A stretch of 54,526 nt of DNA from Fibrobacter succinogenes (GTDB taxonomy: Bacteria; Fibrobacterota; Fibrobacteria; Fibrobacterales; Fibrobacteraceae), in contig CADAWC010000022.1 of the NCBI GenBank assembly GCA_902791475.1, forward strand, positions 1-54,526, read 5' to 3'. Shown here piece by piece: positions 41,032-49,445 of this stretch. The stretch's first letter is position 1; each line of letters opens with the position of its first letter. Below the pieces are notes generated by a model. That model saw only the letters and a list, made by a program, of their open reading frames with translations. It was not told the origin of the DNA and ran no database searches. Both the position numbers and the translations under genes were made by a program.

Positions 41032-42844
41032 TATCAAACGGCGGGATGGGCAGGCTTTCGCCGGATTTCATCGCCTTGTCGAGTGCGGCGGACTTGACCG
41101 GATCCACCCACCAATAGACGGGGATTGCATCTTCGCGGTTGAACTGATCGAGAATCTTTTCGGGCGTGCCGTAACGGTTCCAGTAGAGGATGCGGTGGTG
41201 GTCGCATTGCCACATGAGCACGTACGGAACGATTTCGGCAAGGCGGTTATCAAGCGCCTTCAAGATTTCATTGCGCTTCGCGAGATCGAATTCCGTCTTC
41301 TGCAAGTTGATGAGGCTATCGACGACCTTATCCTGAACGCCGGCAAGGTTGTTCGTGCCCTTCTGCATGGCGGTCGTAGAAATCCAGCTTGCTTCCGGGT
41401 CGCGGAGGCGACCTGCACCCCAGTTCACCCAGTAAAGGTCAAAGTCAGCATCGTCCAAGCGCTTACGGAGCGTGCTCTGGCTCATCTGTTCGATGGTCGC
41501 CACAACGCCCACCTTTTTGAGGTCTTCCTGGAAAAGCGTGAGGTGGCGCAAGTCTTCCTGGCTCGTGATAAAGTTTATCGCAAACGGCTTGCCGTCCTTT
41601 TCGAGAACGCCTTCGCCATTCACCTTGTAGCCCGCTTCGGCAAAAAGCGCACGGGCCTTTTCAGGATTGTAGCTGTAGACTGGCGCCGTCGGGTTCTGGT
41701 TATTGGCCCAGAGGTCCGGGTAATAGCTATTGAGGAGGAAGTACTGGCCGTACATGTACTTTTCATTCATCGCTTCGCGGTTCAAGAGGTACGAGAGCGC
41801 ACGGCGGACGCGAACATCCTGGAACTGCGGTTTGCGGAGGTTGATGGCCATGCCCTGGAAGCCAATCGGTTCCTTGTTGTAGATGCGCTGTTTGACTGCC
41901 CAGCCCTTCTTCACGGCATCAAAATCGGTCTGCTTCATCCAGATGCTGCTCGTGTAAATGGCATAGGCGTTGAAGTCCTGCTTCTTGAACGCTTCGAGCG
42001 CCTTCGTCTGGTCGTTCATGAAGCGGTAACGGATTTTCTGGAAGTTGTACTTGCCATGATTCCAGTTCTTCTTGAAGCCCCACCAGTCGCTACGGCGCTG
42101 GAGTTCGACAAAGCGATCTTCGCGGAACGTCTTGATGATGTACGGACCAGAGACCACCGGGAACTCGTAACGAATCTTGTTGAAGTCCTTGTCTCCCCAC
42201 ACGTGCTTCGGGAACGCGAGCATGCCAGCCGCTTCCCAGAAGTTGCCCCAGTGCGATTCCTTCGCGGTCATGCGAACCGTGAGGCTATCCACGACTTCCG
42301 GGCGTTCAAAGCGGCTGAGACCCACCTTGAAAATCGGCGTGAGGTTCTTTTCGTCCATGATGACGTCGTAGTAGAACTGAACATCTTCAGCGGTGATGGA
42401 CTTGCCGTCGCTCCACTTCGCGCGCGGGTCCACATGAAACGTGAACGTCTTGCCGTCTTCAGAGATCTCCCACTTGTCCGCGAGGATGCCGACTTCGCGG
42501 TCTTCGGTGGTATGCAGGCTCACGAGCGGTTCGAACATCATGTTCATGAGCTCAGCAGAGAAGCTATTGTAGTCTTCCCACATGTTGAAAGACTTCGGCA
42601 TGGCGGAGCCCCAAAGCGTGATAGAACCGCAAGCGCGGGCTTCCTTGGAGGCAATCGGGTCGAACTCGCCTGTTGCCGTAGAATCAAGCGGGAGAATCGG
42701 GCAATCGGCTTCGGAAACGGCAGTGCCTTTTTTCGAAGATTGGCCGGATTTGGAATCGCCGGATTCATTGCAGGCGGCAAGAGCAAAAGCGAGAGCTGCC
42801 GCCATCGGGACGGCAAGTAAAGAGCGGAGGGAGAATGTATTCAT
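41024..42844 (-). CDS. Solute-binding lipoprotein, family 5 (oligopeptide ABC type)
   Basis: A 606-residue lipoprotein: signal peptide with lipobox LAAC near residue 25, then an acidic/Ser linker and the family 5 binding domain. Characteristic segments are LWGSAMPKSFNMWEDY (start of the domain), MMFEPLVSL, WEISEDGKTFTFHVDPRAKWSDGKSITAEDV, and RRALSYLLNREAMNEKYMYG. Members bind peptides, nickel or sugars for an ABC importer; no permease or ATPase is next to it. ATG 42844 was chosen over a TTG three codons upstream; a TATCTT box lies 7 bases before it. Confidence 0.85.
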   Translation of the reverse strand: MNTFSLRSLLAVPMAAALAFALAACNESGDSKSGQSSKKGTAVSEADCPILPLDSTATGEFDPIASKEARACGSITLWGSAMPKSFNMWEDYNSFSAELMNMMFEPLVSLHTTEDREVGILADKWEISEDGKTFTFHVDPRAKWSDGKSITAEDVQFYYDVIMDEKNLTPIFKVGLSRFERPEVVDSLTVRMTAKESHWGNFWEAAGMLAFPKHVWGDKDFNKIRYEFPVVSGPYIIKTFREDRFVELQRRSDWWGFKKNWNHGKYNFQKIRYRFMNDQTKALEAFKKQDFNAYAIYTSSIWMKQTDFDAVKKGWAVKQRIYNKEPIGFQGMAINLRKPQFQDVRVRRALSYLLNREAMNEKYMYGQYFLLNSYYPDLWANNQNPTAPVYSYNPEKARALFAEAGYKVNGEGVLEKDGKPFAINFITSQEDLRHLTLFQEDLKKVGVVATIEQMSQSTLRKRLDDADFDLYWVNWGAGRLRDPEASWISTTAMQKGTNNLAGVQDKVVDSLINLQKTEFDLAKRNEILKALDNRLAEIVPYVLMWQCDHHRILYWNRYGTPEKILDQFNREDAIPVYWWVDPVKSAALDKAMKSGESLPIPPFDIR

Positions 42845-42861
42845 GTAAGACAAGATAGATA

Positions 42862-42899
42862 AAATTAGGGATTAGGTTTTAGGGGTTAGGTTTTAGGAT
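42862..42899. repeat. TTAGGGATTAGG-like tract
   Basis: Repeats of ttaggg/ttaggtttt between the binding-protein and rnc genes; a G-rich relative of the ACTAGT tracts. Confidence 0.5.
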
Positions 42900-42986
42900 T
42901 ATAATCATGGCTTCGCCATCTTTTTTTGATGCACGAAGTGCACATATTATTCCTACGACCTACAACCTACTACCTAACACCTTTTT

Positions 42987-43799
42987 CTACGGCAATCCGA
43001 TATGGTGCGCGGGTTGTTTGACTTTGGGGGCAGCGGCTTTCTTAGCTTCGGCTTCGGCGGCTTCTGCCTTGAGCGTTTCAAGCGACAAGCGGGAGGCTTC
43101 CTGTTCCGCCTTTTTCTTGTTCGGGCCTTGACCGCGGGCATACGCTTTGCCGTTCACGACCACTTCGACAGTAAACACCTTCTGGTGTTCCGGACCTTCT
43201 TCACCGACAATCACATACTCCGGGGAGCAGCGCAATTTGCCTTGGCAAAATTCCAGAAGTTCGCTCTTGTAGTTCACGAAGTCGGTTGCGCTGATGATTT
43301 CTTGCACGCGTGGGAAATGGAACTTATTCAAAATGGCACGGACTTCTTCGAGACCGCCATCGAGATAGACGGCGCCAAGCACGGCTTCGTAGGCATCGGC
43401 GAGGATGCTTTCCTTGCCGCGACCGCCCATCTTGGCTTCGGACTTTCCAATTTTCACATATTCGCTCAAGTCCCATTCCTTGGACGACTGGGCGCAGGCG
43501 TGCCCTGAGACAATCGCGCTCTTGCGCTTGGAGAGCTCGCCCTCCGGATCGCTCGGATAAGTCCTGTACAAGAATTCCGTCGTAAGCATGTTGAGGACGG
43601 AATCGCCGAGGAACTCTAGGCGCTCGTTGTTGCTTGCGTACGGGACATCTTTCCCGACGAGGAATGAGCGGTGGACGAGTGCATGAGCCAGCAGTTCTGG
43701 ATCGCGAAATCTGTACCCAAGCTTAGCCTCAAGCCCGTCACCGGACTTCTGGCGAAACCAGAGTTTAAGAATCTTGTGGAGCAAGTTTTGTTCTTCCAA
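42987..43799 (-). CDS. rnc: Ribonuclease III
   Basis: A 270-residue double-strand-specific endoribonuclease. The signature NERLEFLGDSVLN lies at residues 58-70 with E62 and D66; a second acidic pair is in ADAYEAVLGAVYLDGG (about 141-156). The C-terminal part (about 185-255, KSELLEFCQGK ... KKKAEQEASRLSLETL) is a double-stranded RNA-binding domain, followed by an Ala-rich tail. It starts with TTG at 43797-43799, preceded by a perfect AAGGAG six bases upstream, so the rare start is well supported. In many bacteria rnc follows acpP or fabF; here it follows acpP after a terminator. Confidence 0.93.
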   Translation of the reverse strand: MEEQNLLHKILKLWFRQKSGDGLEAKLGYRFRDPELLAHALVHRSFLVGKDVPYASNNERLEFLGDSVLNMLTTEFLYRTYPSDPEGELSKRKSAIVSGHACAQSSKEWDLSEYVKIGKSEAKMGGRGKESILADAYEAVLGAVYLDGGLEEVRAILNKFHFPRVQEIISATDFVNYKSELLEFCQGKLRCSPEYVIVGEEGPEHQKVFTVEVVVNGKAYARGQGPNKKKAEQEASRLSLETLKAEAAEAEAKKAAAPKVKQPAHHIGLP

Positions 43800-43847
43800 C
43801 AGAATCTCCTTAATAGTTTAAAATGCAAGATGAAATGTAGTATTTGG

Positions 43848-43940
43848 TTATTGGTCATTAGTCAATGGTCATTGGTTATTAGCAACAACTACTGACTAAT
43901 GACTAACTACTAATGACTACTGACTAATAACTAACGACTA
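43848..43940. repeat. Degenerate ATGACTAATGACTA tract
   Basis: About a dozen irregular copies of actaatgac and ggtcattagt between rnc and acpP. Confidence 0.7.
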
Positions 43941-43947
43941 AAAAAAA

Positions 43948-43972
43948 GAATCCCCGGCGGAACCGGGGACCC
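43948..43972 (-). terminator. Terminator of the fabG-acpP unit
   Basis: On the minus strand tccccgg / ccgggga followed by TTCTTTTTTT, about 50 bases after the acpP stop. Confidence 0.8.
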
Positions 43973-44021
43973 AAAGCTCTTTCTTTGCCCAACTGTTGTT
44001 GCAGGCTAAAGTAAAACTAGA

Positions 44022-44261
44022 TTACTTCTTGTGTGCTTCGAGGAAAGCAACAACGTCAGAAACCTTCTGGAACTTTTCAGCGTCAGAATCGAGGATTTCG
44101 ACATCGAATTCGTCTTCGAGAGCCATAACGAGTTCAACACGGTCCAGGGAGTCTGCACCGAGGTCATTACCGAATTCAGATTCGGGCTTGACATCTTCAG
44201 CCTTGACTTCCAACTTAGCAACGATCACGTCCGTGACCTTCTTGAAAATTTCTTCGTTCAT
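44022..44261 (-). CDS. acpP: Acyl carrier protein
   Basis: A 79-residue acidic four-helix protein. S38 in GADSLDRVEL is the attachment site for the 4'-phosphopantetheine arm. It carries growing acyl chains in fatty acid synthesis. GGAG lies 7 bases before ATG 44261; an ATG four codons upstream would place this GGAG within the coding region and is unlikely. It follows fabG by 47 bases, so both are probably on one mRNA. Confidence 0.93.
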   Translation of the reverse strand: MNEEIFKKVTDVIVAKLEVKAEDVKPESEFGNDLGADSLDRVELVMALEDEFDVEILDSDAEKFQKVSDVVAFLEAHKK

Positions 44262-44308
44262 TTTTTTCTCCATGGGAAAAAGTTTTGTCCAAATTTAATA
44301 AAATGTTG

Positions 44309-45037
44309 TTAAGCGTTCAAGCCCCCATCGACACCAATTACCTGTCCGGTAATGTATTTGGCATCGTCGGAGGCCAAAAATGCGACTGCCTTGGCGACAT
44401 CTTCCGGCTGACCGAGGCGGCCGAGCGGAATCTGGGCGGCATATTTTGCACGAGTTTCTTCACTCATGGCGGCGGTCATGTCCGTATCGATGAATCCCGG
44501 AGCGACAGCGTTCACGGTAATACCGCGAGAGCCGAATTCCATGGAGTTGGACTTGGTCATGCCGATCACACCAGCCTTAGCAGCAGCGTAGTTGGCCTGG
44601 CCAGCCTGAGTTCTGATACCGTTCAAGCTTGCAATGTTCACGATGCTGCCTTTGCGAGCGCCCATCATCGTCCTAAGGACAGCTCTGGTGCAGAGGAACG
44701 TCGAGCGGAGGTCCGTTGCGATAACGTTATCGAAATCTTCGTCCTTCATGCGAAGTACGAGGCCGTCACGGGTGATGCCAGCGTTGTTCACGAGGCAGTC
44801 CACGCCACCCAGTGCGTCGATAGCTTGTTTGAAAGCGTCCTTCACAGAGTCGGAGTTGCTCACGTCGCATGCGAATGTGAACGTCTTGACGCCGAATTCC
44901 TTGGCAATCGCTTCTGCCTGTTCCGGGCAGCCGCCGCGGGAAATAAGAACAACGTCAGAACCACGAGCGGCGAGTTCTCTTGCAATGGCAAGACCGATAC
45001 CGCGAGATGCGCCAGTCACAATAGACTTCGTAGGCAT
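44309..45037 (-). CDS. fabG: 3-oxoacyl-ACP reductase
   Basis: A 242-residue short-chain dehydrogenase that reduces 3-oxoacyl-ACP with NADPH. TGASRGIG (9-16) binds the cofactor, NNAG is near residue 85, and the catalytic Ser and YxxxK (SLNG, NYAAAKAG) lie near 137-155. The ending GQVIGVDGGLNA is typical. AGGAGG precedes the ATG. It is transcribed with acpP. Confidence 0.93.
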   Translation of the reverse strand: MPTKSIVTGASRGIGLAIARELAARGSDVVLISRGGCPEQAEAIAKEFGVKTFTFACDVSNSDSVKDAFKQAIDALGGVDCLVNNAGITRDGLVLRMKDEDFDNVIATDLRSTFLCTRAVLRTMMGARKGSIVNIASLNGIRTQAGQANYAAAKAGVIGMTKSNSMEFGSRGITVNAVAPGFIDTDMTAAMSEETRAKYAAQIPLGRLGQPEDVAKAVAFLASDDAKYITGQVIGVDGGLNA

Positions 45038-45170
45038 TATAAATTGACCTCCTGTATGACATTAAGTGTCATGGGTGAATACAAATGATTTAAGCTTAGA
45101 ATAGCCGTCACACCACCGGTGCCAGACGGTTCTTTCAAAACTCGTTTATTTGTTACTCAAGATAATAAAT

Positions 45171-45240
45171 TAGTAGGAAGTAGGAAGTGAGAAGTAGGCA
45201 GTGGTTAGTGGCTAGTTAATAGTTACTAGAAAATTGTAAT
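45171..45240. repeat. Degenerate GTAGGAAGTAG / TTAGTGGCTAG tract
   Basis: Irregular repeats of agtaggaag passing into agttaatagttactag; compare 47228-47270. Confidence 0.65.
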
Positions 45241-45315
45241 TGGTTGGTGATGGCACACCTCAAAGCAGCCGTGGTTCGACGGGCTCACCAACCTTAGCTG
45301 CGCCCCATACCTTTA

Positions 45316-45343
45316 CTGGATCCTTCACTACGTTCAGGATGAC
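45316..45343. repeat. Dispersed 28-bp repeat, copy 3
   Basis: ctggatccttcactacgttc followed by aggatgac. Confidence 0.7.
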
Positions 45344-45353
45344 AGTGCTAAAT

Positions 45354-45399
45354 CTCTACTCTCTCGTCTGTAGGACCGCAGGTCCGTTCTTTCGTCTAA
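45354..45399. repeat. TTTCGTCT tract with palindrome
   Basis: tctactctctcgtctgtagg, the palindrome gaccgcaggtcc, then ttctttcgtct; same plan as 40981-41031. Confidence 0.6.
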
Positions 45400-45432
45400 A
45401 AAAACAACGGACCTAGCGTTCACTAGATCCGT
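45400..45432 (-). terminator. Terminator of plsX
   Basis: On the minus strand acggatctag / ctaggtccgt followed by TTGTTTTTTT, 35 bases after the plsX stop. Confidence 0.8.
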
Positions 45433-45466
45433 CTAATTGCAACTAAAGTCTTAATGCAGACAAAAG

Positions 45467-46450
45467 CTATGCTTTAGGAGCTTCCTCGGACTTGATTGCG
45501 GCGAGGCGTGCGTTTACCTTGTTGGCAACGTCGGCTTCGGCATACTTGGCAGCGGCTTCGACAGCCTTTTCGATAGCGAGAGCGTCGGAACGGCCGTGAG
45601 CGATGATGCCAATGCCATTGAGGCCAAGCAACAGAGCGCCACCCGTAGCGCGGTAGTCCCACATTTCGGCAAAGCGCTTGCCAGCCGGAGTGTCGATCGT
45701 GCCGAACATTTCCTGGTGCATTTCGAAGAAGCCTTCCAGGAGCTTGAGCACAACGTTACCCGTATAGCCAGAAGTCGCAACAACGTCGGCCTTACCTGCA
45801 ATGAGGTCACGACCTTCGATGTTACCCATAAAGTTAACCGGAGCGGACTTGAGGAGCTGGTATGTTTCCTGGAGAACCGCCGGGCCCTTGTGTTCTTCTT
45901 CGCCCATGTTCAAGAGGCCTACCTTCGGATTTTCGATTCCGAGGTAAGCTTCGGCGAATGCAGAACCTGCAATGGCAAAGTCAACGAGAGTGGAAGCACG
46001 TTCATCAACGTTTGCACCGCCATCGACCAACACAATGCGGCGATCCTTTGTCGGAAGTGCAACCCCGATAGGCGGACGGGAGAACTCGTCGCAAGTCTTA
46101 CCGAGGATCATGAGGCAACTAGCCATCATTGCGCCAGAGTTACCGGCACTGACGGAAGCGTCCACAAGACCTTTCTTCTGCAAGGCAACGCAAGTCACCA
46201 AACCAGAATGCTGCTTCTTCTTGACCACCATGACAGGATGTTCATCCATAGCCACGAGGTCCGGAGCATCAACTACGGAAATCTGATTGCCGGTGTAACC
46301 AAGCTTCTCGAGAGAAGCCTTGACCTCGGCCTCCGGTCCGCAGAGAACCACATGAATATTGGGGTTTTTCTTGACTGCGCTAACGGCGCCTTCAATGCAA
46401 ACACTCGGGGCGTAATCGCCACCCATGGCATCCAGTGCAACTTTGATCAC
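45467..46450 (-). CDS. plsX: Phosphate acyltransferase PlsX
   Basis: A 327-residue cytoplasmic enzyme that makes acyl-phosphate from acyl-ACP for phospholipid synthesis. The family opening IKVALDAMGGDYAPSVCIEGAV is clear, as are VDGGANVD (near 145) and LLNMGEEEHKG (near 188). It starts with GTG at 46448-46450, preceded by a perfect AGGAGG five bases upstream. It follows rpmF closely and shares its mRNA. Confidence 0.93.
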   Translation of the reverse strand: MIKVALDAMGGDYAPSVCIEGAVSAVKKNPNIHVVLCGPEAEVKASLEKLGYTGNQISVVDAPDLVAMDEHPVMVVKKKQHSGLVTCVALQKKGLVDASVSAGNSGAMMASCLMILGKTCDEFSRPPIGVALPTKDRRIVLVDGGANVDERASTLVDFAIAGSAFAEAYLGIENPKVGLLNMGEEEHKGPAVLQETYQLLKSAPVNFMGNIEGRDLIAGKADVVATSGYTGNVVLKLLEGFFEMHQEMFGTIDTPAGKRFAEMWDYRATGGALLLGLNGIGIIAHGRSDALAIEKAVEAAAKYAEADVANKVNARLAAIKSEEAPKA

Positions 46451-46464
46451 GGATTCCTCCTAGA

Positions 46465-46653
46465 TTAAGCTTCGGCACCCTTCATGTCAACAACTTCCAC
46501 ACCGTTGTAGAAGCCGCAAACCGGGCACACGCGATGCGGACGCTTCACGGAACCACAATGATCGCAAGTAGCCATAGCCGGCACTTCCATCTTCCAGTGG
46601 GTGCGGCGCTTGTCACGACGAGCGGTCGAAGTTTTTCTCTTAGGTACTGCCAT
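46465..46653 (-). CDS. rpmF: Ribosomal protein bL32
   Basis: A 62-residue basic protein. [19 protein letters not shown] is the standard opening and CDHC...CPVC (residues 30-47) a zinc ribbon. AGGAG lies 6 bases before the ATG, inside the end of the preceding gene, whose stop is two bases before this start. Confidence 0.95.
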   Translation of the reverse strand: MAVPKRKTSTARRDKRRTHWKMEVPAMATCDHCGSVKRPHRVCPVCGFYNGVEVVDMKGAEA

Positions 46654-46655
46654 TT

Positions 46656-47183
46656 TTAACTCCTGTTTTCCATTTTGCTCTTAAGAGCTTTGAGTTTTTC
46701 CCAGCGGGGGTCGAGCGGCTTTTCAGCTTCGGCACCTTCGCCAGCTTGATTGTTTGTTACAAAGATAAAATCTTCGTCAGGATTTTTCACGGGCGCAATG
46801 GGTTCCTGTAGGGTCACCAGCTGTCGGACGCACTCGGAAACATCTACGAAGTCCTGTGTCTGCGGAATCGTGTAGGCGAAGACATCATCGTCGTCGTCAT
46901 GAAGTTCCTGTGCAGCGCATGCTCCGCGCTCCACCTCGACAACAATCTCGGTTTCGAACGGACGGTCAAAAAGATCCAGGCTGCGGACACAAGTGAGTGT
47001 TTGCACTCCAGAGATAGTACCGGTCACAAGGCACTTGCCGTTGCCTTCGGGGCTAACCAGCACCTCGGCTACCAGATCGCCCTTGAGGTGCAGTTCGTCG
47101 AAGATTTCAGGAGCGTCGGCATGGGACCAGACCACTCGTTGGTCTTCGGAATCAGTAAGTTTTTGTGCGATATTTATTCTCAA
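46656..47183 (-). CDS. yceD: YceD/DUF177-family protein
   Basis: A 175-residue protein of the YceD (DUF177) family, recognised from its place directly before rpmF and from the pattern [41 protein letters not shown] and a late acidic part ending in [11 protein letters not shown]. In other bacteria it is linked to 23S rRNA maturation. The first codon appears to be TTG with no clear ribosome binding site, so the exact start is uncertain. First gene of the yceD-rpmF-plsX operon. Confidence 0.85.
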   Translation of the reverse strand: MRINIAQKLTDSEDQRVVWSHADAPEIFDELHLKGDLVAEVLVSPEGNGKCLVTGTISGVQTLTCVRSLDLFDRPFETEIVVEVERGACAAQELHDDDDDVFAYTIPQTQDFVDVSECVRQLVTLQEPIAPVKNPDEDFIFVTNNQAGEGAEAEKPLDPRWEKLKALKSKMENRS

Positions 47184-47227
47184 AGTGGCACAAATGTAGT
47201 AAAACGCATAAAAGGGGTCAAGTGGGG

Positions 47228-47270
47228 ATTAGTAGTTAGTAGGCGGTAGACAGTAGGAAGTAGGAAGAAG
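47228..47270. repeat. Degenerate TTAGTAGGCGGTAG tract
   Basis: Irregular copies of gttagtagg and agtaggaag, upstream of yceD; same kind as 45171-45240. Confidence 0.6.
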
Positions 47271-47380
47271 AAAACTGAAAAACATTGGCGTTGTCTATAG
47301 ACAACCATTTATAATAATGGCAGGCTGATTTCACCAAAACAAAACTATTTTTGCAGTATATTGCAATATAGGGGTTGTTT

Positions 47381-49141
47381 ATGGGATATTATTTTGGTTT
47401 TAAGCGAAAATTCGCGGTTTCGGCACTCAGCTTATCAATGTTTTGGTGTATAGGAGCGAGTGCCGAGCCGCTCGCGTTTCCTGAAGCTCTCGGATTCGGC
47501 GCAAACGTGACGGGCGGGCGCGCGGGCACCGTTTACCACGTGACAAACTTGAACGATGACGGCAAAGGTTCATTCCGCGATGCAGTCAGCCAAGGAAATC
47601 GCATTGTCGTTTTTGACGTGGGTGGAATCATCAACATCAAAACCGCCGTTTCCATCAAGTCGAACATCACTATCGCCGGACAAACCGCCCCGGGCGAAGG
47701 TATCGCCATTCACGGCGGAAAACTTTCGACAGGCAAGCAGAGCAATATCATCATCCGTTACTTGCGCATCCGACCTGGAGAAAATACGGCAAGCACCAAA
47801 GACGACGCGCTCAACCTCTACGATGCCAAAAACGTCATCGTGGACCATTGCTCGGTAGAACTGGCTCCGTGGAATAACTTCGGAGGCTCTTCGGACAACG
47901 CAGATTACCGTGTCACTGGCATCACTGTGCAGAATTCGCTCATTGCAAACCCGATTGGCCAGCAGTTCGGCGCCCACATCGAATCCATTGACGGTACTTG
48001 GGCGTGGTACTACAACGCCTTCGTGAATACGCACAACAGAAACCCGCTCGACAAGATTAACGACATTTTCGTCAACAACATCCTTTACAACTTCGAAGCG
48101 GGCTACACGACACACACTAGCGCAAAATTCAAGCACGACATCGTGAACAACTACTTTGTCTATGGTCCAGAAGGCAAAAACGAGTGGTTTCAGGTCGATA
48201 AAAACCAGAGCATTTACGCAAACGGAAACCTAATCGACAAGAACCGCGACGGAGTGCTCAATGGCGGGCCAACAAGCATTTATTACTACCAGGGACCTGG
48301 CGAAGAACTGAAAAATCCGTGGAACGAGCTCACGACAAAGGGCCCGATGATGAGTGCGGCAAGCGCCTGGCGCTACGTGACCTCGCAAAGTGGCGTCCTC
48401 CCCTACGACGACATTGATTCGCTTATCTGGCACCAGGTCGGCACGCTCGGCAAGGAAGGCGCGCTCGTAAAATCCGTAGGCGCTATGGGCCTCAAAACAA
48501 ACAACGGCTGGGGCGAAGTCATTGCCGGCAAACCCGCCACGGACAGCGACAAAGACGGAATGCCCGACTACTTCGAAGAAGCAATGGGCTATGACACCGC
48601 CAAAGACGACGCCATGACCAAGGAAAGCGACGGCTATGTGCGCATTGAAAAGTACATCAACTGGCTCGGCGCCATGCATGCACAAGTGGCAGGCAACGGG
48701 ACGCTTGATTTTGACTTGCGTACAATCACGCGTGGGTTCCAAAGCGTCAAGCCCACCTACAGCGTCTCCACCGCAGAAAACGGCTCGGTTGAATTACAGA
48801 AAGACGGCTACACCGCCAGATTCACTCCTGACAAAGATTTCAAGGGACTTGCCTCGTTCAAGTACACCGTCAAAGGGAACGACAACACCGAATACACAGG
48901 CCGCGTAGAAATACTCGTCGAAAAGTCCACAAACGCAAGCGAGCCGCCGGAACAGCCGCGAGACTCCAGCGAAACGGCACAAGACTCTAGCAAGACAGCG
49001 CAAGATTCCACAACGGCAATTCGAGATGCTTTCCGAGAAGCCCACACATTCCGCAACGTGCCTCAAATGCGCAAGAACACGTTCCACGACCTCAAAGGCC
49101 GCCGCTTTGAAAAGCAAATTCCATACAGAGTAATGTTCTAA
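47381..49141 (+). CDS. Pectate lyase-like enzyme (PL1 family)
   Basis: A 586-residue secreted protein. Signal peptide 1-28 (ends ASA), then a right-handed beta-helix starting with FPEALGFGANVTGGR, the usual opening of PL1 pectate lyases; ITIAGQTAPGEGIAIHGG and HCSVELAPWNN are further marks. Such enzymes cleave polygalacturonate by beta-elimination with calcium. DSDKDGMPDYFEEAMG (near 390) is a calcium-binding thrombospondin-3-like loop. A beta-sandwich (about 450-515) is followed by a Ser/Thr/Asp linker with DSSETAQDSSKTAQDS and a short basic end without the T9SS-type tail of its neighbours, only DLKGRRF recalls one. Start chosen at ATG 47381; no ribosome binding site. Confidence 0.8.
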   Translation: MGYYFGFKRKFAVSALSLSMFWCIGASAEPLAFPEALGFGANVTGGRAGTVYHVTNLNDDGKGSFRDAVSQGNRIVVFDVGGIINIKTAVSIKSNITIAGQTAPGEGIAIHGGKLSTGKQSNIIIRYLRIRPGENTASTKDDALNLYDAKNVIVDHCSVELAPWNNFGGSSDNADYRVTGITVQNSLIANPIGQQFGAHIESIDGTWAWYYNAFVNTHNRNPLDKINDIFVNNILYNFEAGYTTHTSAKFKHDIVNNYFVYGPEGKNEWFQVDKNQSIYANGNLIDKNRDGVLNGGPTSIYYYQGPGEELKNPWNELTTKGPMMSAASAWRYVTSQSGVLPYDDIDSLIWHQVGTLGKEGALVKSVGAMGLKTNNGWGEVIAGKPATDSDKDGMPDYFEEAMGYDTAKDDAMTKESDGYVRIEKYINWLGAMHAQVAGNGTLDFDLRTITRGFQSVKPTYSVSTAENGSVELQKDGYTARFTPDKDFKGLASFKYTVKGNDNTEYTGRVEILVEKSTNASEPPEQPRDSSETAQDSSKTAQDSTTAIRDAFREAHTFRNVPQMRKNTFHDLKGRRFEKQIPYRVMF

Positions 49142-49177
49142 TTCATATTCTAATCATTCTCTTCGACCTAAAACACA

Positions 49178-49210
49178 AAGCACCTCGGGAAATACCGAGG
49201 TGCTTTTTAT
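49178..49210 (+). terminator. Terminator of the pectate lyase gene
   Basis: Stem aagcacctcgg / ccgaggtgctt followed by a T run. The same sequence type ends the last complete gene at 54288. Confidence 0.85.
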
Positions 49211-49402
49211 TGACAAAGTCAATTCTAAGCACTGCGCCTCGGTCATGGGCAAGCAAGCTTGCCCGCGACTCTCGGCTTGGGTGCTTTTTATTGGCAAAGC
49301 CAATTCTAAGCACTGCGCCTCGGTCATGGGCAAGCAAGCTTGCCCGCGACTCTCGGCTTGGGTGCTTTTTTCGATGAAGTTAATTCCAAGCTCAGCGCCT
49401 TA
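49200..49402. repeat. 81-bp tandem repeat
   Basis: Two almost identical 81-base units (49200-49280 and 49281-49361) and the start of a degenerate third (49362-49402). Each begins gtgctttttattg and contains the inverted repeat gggcaagcaagcttgccc (8-base stem, 2-base loop). The copies differ at only a few bases. They lie behind the pectate lyase terminator, whose 3' half they repeat. Confidence 0.85.
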
Positions 49403-49445
49403 GCATGTTAGCATGCGCAAGCGAAATTGACGCTTCGCGCACCTT

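Larger units (their letters stand above)
45038..45466. other. Repeat-filled gap where fabH and fabD would be expected
   Basis: 429 bases without a gene. It holds the AGTAGGAAGTAGGAAG / GTTAATAGTTACTAG tract (45171-45240), the third 28-bp repeat (45316-45343), a TTTCGTCT tract with a gaccgcaggtcc palindrome (45354-45399) and the plsX terminator (45400-45432). Confidence 0.7.

Noticed and set aside
40955..42820. Frame of 621 codons opposite the solute-binding protein gene
   Set aside because: The leftward gene has a lipobox and family 5 motifs; the other frame has none and begins within repeats.
49143..49402. CRISPR-like array
   Set aside because: The 81-base units adjoin without spacers and there are only two full copies.
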